Positions 55,705 to 64,000 of a stretch of 64,000 nt of DNA are shown one piece after another. The number at the start of each line of letters is the position of its first letter. Positions within the stretch are counted from its first letter, which is position 1. The stretch is taken from the NCBI GenBank assembly GCA_024760905.1, contig CM045733.1, forward strand, positions 31,160,001 through 31,224,000, written 5' to 3'. Below the pieces are notes generated by a model. That model ran no database searches. It saw nothing but the letters and a program-made list of their open reading frames with translations, and was not told where the DNA came from. Both the position numbers and the translations under genes were made by a program. The DNA is from Plotosus lineatus (lineage: Eukaryota; Chordata; Actinopteri; Siluriformes; Plotosidae).

Positions 55705-56597
55705 CAGTCATGTGAAACAATTAGGACACCCCATTAAATAGTCAACTCTTTATTAAGAAATGTTCACATAACAATGTCCAATCTTATTTTTATTTATTTA
55801 TGGAAAAGAAAGTGATTTGATTGTAATTAAACAACGTCAAGCAACATTTTTTTGCTCATTTAAACAAAAGATAATCACCAAAATGCATATTTCAGTAGAG
55901 GAAAAAAAATAGAACACCCTACCCCTTAATAACGTGGGGCCAGTGGTGTAGTGGATAGGGTGCTACGCTCATGATCGGAAGGTTGAGTGTTTGAATCCCA
56001 GTTAGACCACCACTATGCTAAGACCCCCCTGGGCAAGGTCTCAACCACAAGTGTGCCTCTGTTCACCCAGCAGTATAAATGGGTACCAGTAAAAATATAC
56101 TGGGAAGGTAACCTGCGATGGACTAGCGTCCCATCCAGGAGGAGTTGAACTCCTAATTGCTTCACGCTATGGAACCCAGGGATAAGCACCGGCCTGATGA
56201 GCCACTGTGGCTCGGGTGTAAAAAGCCCAACAGACTTTAGCTATCCTTTAATAACTAGTGTTACCCCTTTGGCTGAAATAACTTCAGTGAGAGGCCTCTT
56301 GTAGCCACCTACCAGTTTCTGACATCAATCTGAGGAAAGTTTGCCCCAGTGTGCAATGCAGAATTCTTTCAGCTATGAGATATTTGACGGGTTTTTTGCA
56401 TGCACATTTCAAGTCACCACAGCATTTCAGTAGGATTAAGGTCCAGGCTTTGACCGGGCCTTCCCAGGACTCTCCACTTAGATTTCAGCCAGTCTTTCAT
56501 AGATTGACTTTTATGGTTTCGGTCATTGTCATGTTGCAGCGTCCAGTGCCACTTCAGATTTATTATTTTTTACAGATAGTTTCACATGTTCTTCAAG
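55705..56597 (-). mobile_element. Tc1-like transposon, antisense, truncated, with SINE inserted
   Basis: TA then CAGTCATGTGAAACAATTAG, GACACCCC is one terminus. Positions 56246-56597 in reverse encode LQHDN..., MKDWLKSKWRVLGRPGQSLD, LNPTEMLW: the second catalytic Asp (HDND-like) and the DLNPxE block of Tc1 transposases. The other end is missing: it stops near 56597 where the RTE LINE begins. A family-B SINE splits it at 55934-56245. Confidence 0.78.
55934..56245 (+). mobile_element. tRNA-SINE family B, ~10-bp target duplication
   Basis: Flanked by CCTTAATAAC (55924-55933) and CCTTTAATAAC (56246-56256). The head GTGGGGCCAGTGGTGTAGTG and box B GTGTTTGAATCCC are tRNA-like. The body is as in the copy at 42047 (CCCAGCAGTATAAATGGGTA). 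Inserted in the Tc1-like element. Confidence 0.88.
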
Positions 56598-56786
56598 CAT
56601 ATATATCTCACCCTGTCCTCTGCATCGTCTTCTCTTACACCAACGACCTTCATGTCTTCCTTCACCACATCCATAAATCTCCTCTTTGGTCTTCCTCTAA
56701 GCCTTCTGCCTGGTAGTTCCAGCCTCAGCATCCTACTACCAATATATTCAATATCCCTCCTCTGTACATGTCCAAACTATCTCAAT

Positions 56787-57598
56787 CTAGCCTCTCAATT
56801 TGTCTCCAAAACATCTTACATGGGCTGTCCCTCTGGTGTACTCATTACTGATCCTATCCATCCTCGTTACTCCCAAAGAGAACCTCAACATTTTCATCTC
56901 TGCTACCTCCAGATCTGTCTCCTGTCTTTTCCTCAGCGCCACTGTTTCTAAATCATACCACATCTCTGGCCTCAACACCGTCTTGTACACTTTTCCTTTC
57001 ATTATTGCTGATACTCTCCTATCACACATCACACCGGACACTTTTCTCCAACCATTCCAACCTGCCTGCAGACACTTCTTCACCTCTTTTTCACACTGTC
57101 CATTGCTCTGGATTGTTGAGCCTAAGTACTTAAAGTCATCCACCTTCCTTATCTCTGCTCCCTGTAACCTCAGTGTTCCTCTTGGGTCCTTCTCATTCAC
57201 ACACACATGTATTCTGACTTATTCAGGCTAACCTTCATTTCCCTCCTTTCCAGGGCATACCTCCACCTCTCTTGGTGTTTCTCCACTTGTTCTCTGCTCT
57301 CACTACAGATCACAATGTCATCTGCAAACATCATAGTCCATGGAGATTCTTGTCTAACCTCGTCTGTCAGCCTGTCCATCGCCATCGCAAACAAGAAGGG
57401 GCTCAGAGCTGATCCTTGATGCAGTCCCACCTCCACCTTGAATTCTTTGGTCACACCGACAGCACACCTCACCACTGTCTTGCATCTTTCATACATGTCC
57501 TGCACCACTCTAACATACTTCTCTGCCACTTCAGACTTCAGACCAAAGTTCTTCTCTTGGCACCCTGTGATATGCTTTCTCCAGATCCACAAAGGCAC
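56787..57598 (-). pseudogene. RT catalytic and C-terminal region of this RTE copy
   Basis: Frames 57598-57197 and 57206-56787 overlap with a one-base shift near 57200. They hold VAEKYVRVVQDMYERCKTVV, VGLHQGSALSPFLFAMAMDR and MMFADDIVICSESREQVEKH (intact FADD), then KYLGSTIQSNGQCEKEVKK, WNGWRKVSGVMCDRRV and MKMLRFSLGVTRMDRISNEY. It is dead by frameshift and by loss of motif A. Confidence 0.82.
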
Positions 57599-58099
57599 AA
57601 TGCAGCTCCCTCTGACCTTCTCTGTACTTCTCTATTAAGATCCTCAATCACTCTAACCTGCTGCACGTTCTTCCCATCTCTATCTCTCTGTGGTGCCAAC
57701 CTGTATAAATCATTTTCTCCCTCCTTACTGTCCAACCTGCATACAAGTCATCATACGCCCTCTGTTTGGCCTTTGACACCGCTACTTTCACCTTATGCTG
57801 TGTCTCCCTGTACTCCTGTTTACTCTCTCCGGTCCTCTCAATGTCCCACTTCTTCTTAACTAACTCTTCCTTTATACACACTCCTGCACTTTCTCATTCC
57901 ACCACCAAGTCTCCTTATCTACTTTCCTTCCAGAAGAAACACGAAGTACTCTCCTACCTGTCTCCCTGATCACATTTGCTGTGGTTGTCCAGTCATCTGG
58001 AAGGACTTCCTGACCACCCAAAGCCTGTTTCAACTTCTCCTTGAAGATAACTCGACACTCTTCCTTTTTCAGCTTCCACCACTTTGTCTTCTGCTCTGC

Positions 58100-58654
58100 C
58101 TATGCCTTCTTCACCTTCCTCACCAGAACATTCCTGACAAACCCCTCCTTCAGGATGTCTCCTACGCCATTTCTCTTCCCATCCACACCATGATAAAACA
58201 GCTTAAACCCTGCTCCTAAGCTTCTAGCTTTGCTACCTTTCCACCTGGTCTCCTGAACACACAGTATGCCCACCTTCCTCCTTTGCATCATTTCGGCCAG
58301 CTCGCTATCTTTTCCTTTCATAGTTCCAACATTCAAAGTCCCTACTCTCAGTCCTAGACTCATGCTTTTCCTCTTCTCTCTCCACCTACGGACATGCCTC
58401 CTGCCACTCCTTCTTCCACCAACAGTAGTCCAATTTCCACCAGCACCATGTTGGTTAACAACACTGATGGCGGTTGTTGTTAACCCGGGCCTTGATCGAG
58501 CTGATATGGAGGTAATATTTGTGATGTACATGATAAAGTTTGGCATTGGTTTTATGTCGGATGCCCTTCCTGACACAACCCTCTGCATTTGTCCGGGCTT
58601 GGGACCGGCGTGACGGAGAGATACTGGCTTGTGCCCCCCTCCCCCCAGCTGCAT
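58100..58654 (-). pseudogene. RTE LINE ORF start: leader plus AP-endonuclease N-terminus
   Basis: 184 codons open. The first ~97 are translated 5' UTR/leader (GGNWTTVGGRRSGRRHVRRW, Arg-rich, as in other copies). Then MSLGLRVGTLNVGTMKGKDS, MMQRRKVGILCVQETRWKG with the endonuclease E-T-R-W motif, and FKLFYHGVDGKRNGVGDILK. It is joined by deletion to LVRKVKKA, so the catalytic His/Asp region of the endonuclease is gone. Confidence 0.78.
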
Positions 58655-58655
58655 T

Positions 58656-58915
<260 letters not shown>

Positions 58916-59688
58916 AAAAATATATACACATGTACATACTAAAAGGCAGGCATGTGGTATCTGGTATCCAAAAGATCATTATAGATAAGACTGGGTGGAG
59001 GTCAGTTGGCTTCCTTCCAGAAAACAATATTAATCTGATCTCTGTGTCTTCCAAGTGGTTTTGGACCATTTGCAGACAGTCCTGCCTGAGGCCTGCAGGG
59101 AAGATATTAAACACCATCCTCCAGAGAGAATAATGTTATCTGTCCATTAGTGTCTCTGCAGACCAAGAGTATGGAGCTTTAGAAATAATTATGCCCTTCC
59201 AAATTCCAGAGTTTGGAGAGGCATTTTGCACCACCTGGGTTAACATGAATCCTGAAGAATGTGCAAATATAATATGAATTATTGACTTACACCTTGGACA
59301 ATACTATAAGAACAGAGGGTGTCTAAGTATTAATCAAATTAGAAAAATGTAGTGGATTTATAGTGAAGAGCTACAAACGTCCTTGGGACATTGTTGTCTC
59401 CATACTGAGGAGGCAGGTAAACAGTTGCCCTCTTTATGAGATGGTCACACAGTCTTTGAAGCTTCTTTGAGGCCTCTCAATGAAGTGATAATGGAAAGAA
59501 ATTGGAAGAAAATTAAGTGGAAAATGTGTTTTATAATCACCACAGGATATTTACAAAGCATTATACAATTCCTCTGGTTAATTTCCCGAGTTGAAAGACA
59601 ACCCCCCACATCCACACCCACCCCCCCACCCCTTCTCTCTCTCCTTCCATGTTAAATAACTTACTTTTTTGAAATTCTGAATCATTTT
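58916..59688. other. No gene seen; possible decayed repeat
   Basis: Short ORFs have no motif and the frame is often broken. Confidence 0.45.
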
Positions 59689-59689
59689 C

Positions 59690-59985
59690 AGAACCGCTTA
59701 ATCCTAATTAGGGTCACGGGAAGGCTGGCGCCCATCTCAGCTCACTCTTGGTGAGGGAAGATTACACCCTGAACAGTTCGCCACACCAAAAACACTGACA
59801 GCTATGCAGTCTACTCTTGACGAAAGTCAATAATGGTTCATTTAAATGCATCGTAGACAGTGAGAGACATGGCCGGCCTTTGATATCCCAGTTCGCTGCA
59901 CTGTTGGGACAGCAGTAACAAGCGTTGACAGTGAACCTTAAGATTGGTAATCCAGCACCTTACCACCGGTCCACCACTGCCCTCT
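59690..59985 (-). mobile_element. tRNA-SINE family A, tail A, nearly full length
   Basis: Plus strand CAGAACCGCTTAATCCTAAT, GGCTGGCGCCCATCTCAGCT and GTAGACAGTGAGAGACATGG, then the degenerate head ending CACCGGTCCACCACTGCC. Confidence 0.84.
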
Positions 59986-60316
59986 ACTACTATTCTATCT
60001 ACTACTACTATTATTATTCTTCTTATTATTATTAAACATCAAAATCTCTTTTATCAGAGCTAATTATAAAAAAAGGCAGCAGGATTCAAGTAGGGAATAG
60101 GCTGTGTGATGATGAAACGAGTCCCTACTTTGACATCAATTGGTTTAATAAAAATCTTATGTTAAGGCAAGAAAACAATTTCTCCTTACCACTGCATCTT
60201 CCGAATGTCAGTTCATGTTTGTTCTTGTAATTATTAAAAAGAGACACTGATGCAAAACTTACATTAGATTTATTAGGTTTTCTGGACCAGGAGTCAGCCA
60301 TTTTACTAAATCATAT

Positions 60317-60319
<3 letters not shown>

Positions 60320-60401
<82 letters not shown>
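60320..60401. repeat. (GT)n microsatellite
   Basis: About 40 uninterrupted units. Confidence 0.98.
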
Positions 60402-60402
<1 letters not shown>

Positions 60403-60620
60403 TGACAGATAAACCCTGGAGCACAATGCTGCCAGTCAGGGAGGATTTTCATCAGTAGATGATATATAGAACCAGGCAGGTATTTACATGGCGACAGAAT
60501 CTCTTTCACAATTTGAGCCTCTCTATGGGAATTTGCAAGAGCCATTGATATGTTTTCCTTTTGAATTATGTTTTCAATGAGAGTGGGTGGAATGAATCAC
60601 ATTGTGAGGTTCTTAAAGGG

Positions 60621-60772
<152 letters not shown>

Positions 60773-61376
60773 GTACAATAAATGCACAAATACATAAAAG
60801 CAACATATATGTCTTTATATCTCCGTCTCTTTCCACCTTTCCCTTCGTTCCTGTTAAAAAAAATTACTTGTTGTCAGCAAAGTTGTCTGTATATGTGTGT
60901 TAGGTTTTTTGTCCTTGTCTTATGTTTGTCCATTTCATTTTGCTGTTCTTTTTTCTTAAAATAAAATGGATGTTTGCCAACAACTTTGAAGATTCCCTGT
61001 ATCAAATTTCAGTATTCAGCAGCAATCCCCATTCCCCCAGTTCTGAATAATTTCTTAGTCCCTGCACATGAAAAACATTCCAACAGCACGATACTACCAC
61101 CACCATGCTTCAGTGTTAGAATTGTGTTTGTAGGGTTATAAAAGGTTTTGGGTTTGTACCACATATTGTCACTCGTGCCCAAAAAGGAAAATTTTAGTAT
61201 CAACTGAGGTCCTTCTATCTGTTTGTAGAGTCTCCCACTTGCCTTTTTGTGTCGACTTCCAAATCTTGAATTGTCTTTTCTGACTTTGTTCTGCCAGCTT
61301 TTTCTTGCCACTTTTCATCTCTGGTGTGGACAGATACTGTGTACCACAAAATAATAAATAAATAAAGCAATATACA
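60773..61376. other. Possible decayed Tc1-like sequence on minus strand
   Basis: The minus frame 61311-61009 holds [40 protein letters not shown] and [19 protein letters not shown]. The WxxP..NP..T..HGGGS.. layout resembles the middle of a Tc1-like transposase (VWRKP..TVKHGGGSVMVWGC). It is broken elsewhere and no TIR was found. Confidence 0.5.

Positions 61377-61445
<69 letters not shown>
61377..61445. repeat. (TA)n microsatellite, left of T3
   Basis: About 33 units, ending in the TA target site of T3. Confidence 0.97.
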
Positions 61446-61448
<3 letters not shown>

Positions 61449-62266
61449 TGATACCTCTGCTCACGAACATAATTGGTTCCCAGAAAGTGTGTGTAAGGCG
61501 AAAAGTTCGCCTTCCGAACATTTATTTCCCATAAGAAACCATTAAAATGAGAATAATCCGTTCCCAGGTCCCCATAAAACAATTTTCTACTAAATAAGCC
61601 TTAAAACTACACAAAAATATACCTTATTTTATGTATAATAAATGTGCTATTGTATTGTAATTAAAGAAATAAACTGTACTGTATAATAAAGTCGTTTTAT
61701 TTACCTTTGTGATGGTAGTTGGTGGCTTGATGGAATGGAGTGGGAGGAGGAGGGAGTGGGAGGAGGAGAGTGGGAGGAGGAGGAGGGAGGGAGGGAGGGA
61801 CTTACTGTTTGGAAGGAGAGTTTGGAAACGCCTACTGTTTGGAAACACCCTTAGCCACACACGCACCCTTAATAGCTTCCTTGTTCTTAAGGATGGGAGC
61901 AATGATAGACTTAGCGTACTGGTACTGGGACGCTGAGTCACACAAACGCACACCTCATTCGTGTTTTTCAATGATCTCCGCCTGTGGTGGGGTCTTTTTC
62001 GGTCCCATAATAGCAAAAGTACACTCAATATGGTCCAAAATGTCTAGCAAACACAAACCACTTCCGCATTCAAAGAAAGGGGGTGACGAACTGTGACGCC
62101 ATGAGTGTGCATCAGCTTCTCGTGGTCGCCACCGTGGCGCTGTTCGACCGCGTGGTTTGATTCGTCCGCCGAAAACTAGTTCATCAGCAGAGACTATATG
62201 CTCGCAAATTTAATGTTCTTGAGGCGAAAAGTTCGTGAGCTTAAGCGTTCGTCAGCGGAGGTTTTA

Positions 62267-62269
<3 letters not shown>
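61446..62269 (-). mobile_element. Tigger/pogo element deletion derivative (T3) inserted in TA array
   Basis: The ends CAGTGATACCTCTGCTCACG and the complement of CAGTAAAACCTCCGCTGACG form TIRs with GCGAAAAGTTCG inside both. TA arrays lie immediately outside on both sides. An N-terminal transposase fragment remains inside, so this is an 824-bp deletion derivative of an autonomous pogo-type element. Confidence 0.88.
61808..62008 (-). pseudogene. N-terminal DNA-binding part of a Tigger/pogo transposase
   Basis: ATG at 62008-62006 gives MGPKKTPPQAEIIEKHE, a TGA, then GVRLCDSASQYQYAKSIIAP and ILKNKEAIKGACVAKGVSKQ. This is the CENP-B/Psq-type helix-turn-helix of Tigger transposases, which binds the TIR. 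The DDE domain is deleted; the frame is lost after about 65 codons into a G/A-rich tract (61735-61800). Confidence 0.8.

Positions 62270-62335
<66 letters not shown>
62270..62335. repeat. (TA)n microsatellite, right of T3
   Basis: About 32 units. Confidence 0.97.
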
Positions 62336-62339
<4 letters not shown>

Positions 62340-63495
62340 CAGTAGGCTCTTGACTATTCGTGGTTTTGCACTCGCAGCTTTGCATATTCACGGATTGTCG
62401 AGCAACTGTCACGTGATTCAAATTCAGCCAATGGCTGTCCTTCTTCCTGCTGATTGGTTGAGATGATGTATACGCCCCTTTTTCCTAATTTGCGCACAAG
62501 TTTTCAATAAGCCTTTTTTTAGTGTGTTTTAATTACCAGTTATGTTCTATGATGCCACTCAAATGTCGGCTAAGCGCCAGAAAACGGTAATGATGTTGGA
62601 TGTCTCTTCTAAAGAAATAAGACTTTCTCCGGAAGAAATGACAGTTTCCTCTGAAGTGCCTGAAGAGAAATAATCATCTGAATTAATTGCAAAACACTCC
62701 ACTATTAAAGCCTATTTAAATTATTATTTCAGTACAAGACCTAAGTTAATGTTTAGAATGTTTGTATGTGTGATTGTATGTACTGTGTTGTAGCATGTTT
62801 CTCATTTGTTTTGTTTATCCAAATTATTACATTTCTTTTTTATGTCCATTTTGTTATAGTCGTGTTTTGGGGGGACTTTGATTTTGGCAGCTATGCCTCT
62901 AATTAACTGGTTTCTCTCCGATTCGGCTGAGGGGGTATGGCTGAGCTGCTTGGTGGCTCTCACCTGAATTCACTATTCTCATCTACTCCCAATAAACAAA
63001 AGCACGCTCACCTCTGTGCCAGAGGATTAACTCGCATCACGTCACCGCTTCTTTGTATTATAATGCTCTCGAACTCTCTCACTCCGGCTGAAGAGTGTGG
63101 CTCAGCTGCTCAGACTGAATGCAGTTCATACCTGAAATCAGTTATCTTATGCCCACAAATACTAATGCAATACCTTCCTCTAGTGGGCATTTTTGAAAAC
63201 TACAGTGCTGTATGTTTCAAGGAAAATACATTTAAAGGTGTTCTTATGCTGTATAATGTTTATATTTTATTATCAATAAATATCACAGTAAAAAAGTTTT
63301 TCTTAATCATTACTACATTTTACTATATTAATACTGCGTTAATGAGTTAGACTGTCTATAGAATGTGTTTAAGAACTATATTTTAGCTCATGTAATATAT
63401 ACATAGTTTTTTACTTCCAGCTTATCATTCGCGCATGTGATATGATACATGGGGTTTTACTTCCGGGTACAGAAATCGCAGATTATCTTCAATCA
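62340..63495 (+). mobile_element. Tigger/pogo-like MITE (T2), right end lost
   Basis: CAGTAGGCTCTTGACTATTC, CAAATTCAGCCAATGGCTGT, GAAGAAATAAGACTTTCTCC (one base different), TGGGCATTTTTGAAAACTAC and TGTCTATAGAATGTGTTTAA, then GGTTTTACTTCCGGGTACAG. These match the T2 copy at 37526-39275. It is truncated near 63495. Confidence 0.82.
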
Positions 63496-63849
63496 CAATA
63501 TATTTTCAAATAATTGAGAAGCACTGCACAAGACATTCTCTGAGCACTGAGGAATACACACGGAACAATACAAGGCGAATTGGCCTGGAAAAGCCATTTC
63601 CCCAGCAGAGCTCATGAATTAAAATTTTGCTCGTTGGATGGGGCAGATTTTTGGTGGGATCGAAGCTCATGTCTTGGAAAATTCGTTTTATATATATATA
63701 CACACACACACACATACACACATATTAACATTTTAACATGTATTCTTAAAAAAATATAAATCCATCCATTGCCCTGAAGGTCTCATATGATTACTTTGAA
63801 TGATCATCCCATGCCTATATTAATACTCAAGCTTAGTTAGTTTAAAGGA

Positions 63850-63850
<1 letters not shown>
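63496..63850. other. No gene seen; TA/CA array at 63691-63722
   Basis: Unclassified sequence next to a short TATATA/CACACA tract. Confidence 0.5.
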
Positions 63851-63853
<3 letters not shown>

Positions 63854-63942
<89 letters not shown>

Positions 63943-63943
63943 C
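63854..63943. repeat. (CA)n microsatellite
   Basis: About 44 CA units with CGCG at the left edge. Confidence 0.98.
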
Positions 63944-64000
63944 AGAGTAAAAAAATTAAGATTAAGATGTGTGTGCTGTGCAACCATTCAAGCATCCAGG

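Larger units (their letters stand above)
56598..58655 (-). mobile_element. Expander-like RTE LINE, 5' end complete, two or more internal deletions, 3' end lost
   Basis: Minus strand from 58655: 5' UTR (CCGGTCCCAAGCCCGGACAA, GTGTCAGGAAGGGCATCCGA), the ORF start MSLGLRVGTLNVGTMKGKDS (58365), endonuclease residues QETRWKG, then a jump near 58130 from NGVGDILKEGFVRN to KVKKA. A second join near 57640 runs from VQQVRVI to EDLNREVQRRSEG, which removes the first third of the RT. The catalytic MMFADDIVICSESREQ (57310-57355) and LRWFGHVQ.. follow. It ends near 56600 before CGDP and the tail. Confidence 0.87.

Overview
This is non-coding-rich vertebrate DNA, most likely from a ray-finned fish. The evidence is fish-type repeats (Expander-like RTE LINEs, Tc1-like elements, several tRNA-derived SINEs), very dense and long simple-sequence repeats, and one exon of a vertebrate M1 aminopeptidase with proper splice sites. 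I cannot name the species. No bacterial operon, CRISPR array, rRNA or free-standing tRNA gene was seen.

Host gene: the only host coding sequence I can support is a 155-bp internal exon at 49500-49654 (+). It encodes the PKHPYAAMENWG to HEICHQ segment of thyrotropin-releasing-hormone-degrading ectoenzyme (TRHDE). I found no flanking exon, so most or all of the window is probably TRHDE intron, about 49 kb upstream and 14 kb downstream of the exon.

Layout. 1-5.2 kb: two Expander-like RTE copies head to head, then an antisense LINE with a restriction-like endonuclease. 6-8.7 kb: old SINE/LINE tails and unique sequence. 8.8-12.7 kb: an RTE copy with a 14-bp target duplication and a Tc1-like element. 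13-20 kb: SINE copies, an RTE fragment and pogo/Tigger-like ends. 22.5-28.8 kb: a nested complex with an internally deleted RTE, a tandemly amplified MITE segment, a second LINE family (LINE2 here) split by an inverted-repeat transposon, and SINEs. 29-31.6 kb: a ~210-bp palindrome carrying a hammerhead-ribozyme-like sequence, then a Tigger-like element with a nested hAT-like element. 33-41 kb: an internally deleted RTE, more Tigger-like MITEs, a palindromic LINE 5' end and a third SINE. 42-48.9 kb: SINE, a Tc1-like element in an AT array, LINE2 with an inverted 5' end, and an RTE 3' half with a 307-codon ORF. 50.9-64 kb: MITEs, nested Tc1/SINE/RTE, a Tigger derivative keeping the transposase start, and long microsatellites.

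How the pieces relate: one SINE family ends in sequence copied from both ends of the RTE LINE, and relatives with the same tRNA-like head carry a different tail resembling LINE2. This is the pattern of SINEs mobilised by partner LINEs. Short MITEs share ends with a pogo/Tigger transposase remnant in the same window. The most unusual object is the hammerhead-like motif, which suggests a Penelope-like or retrozyme-like retroelement.

Family names rest on remembered family features; no database search was run. Unique-looking stretches with no gene are listed as such.
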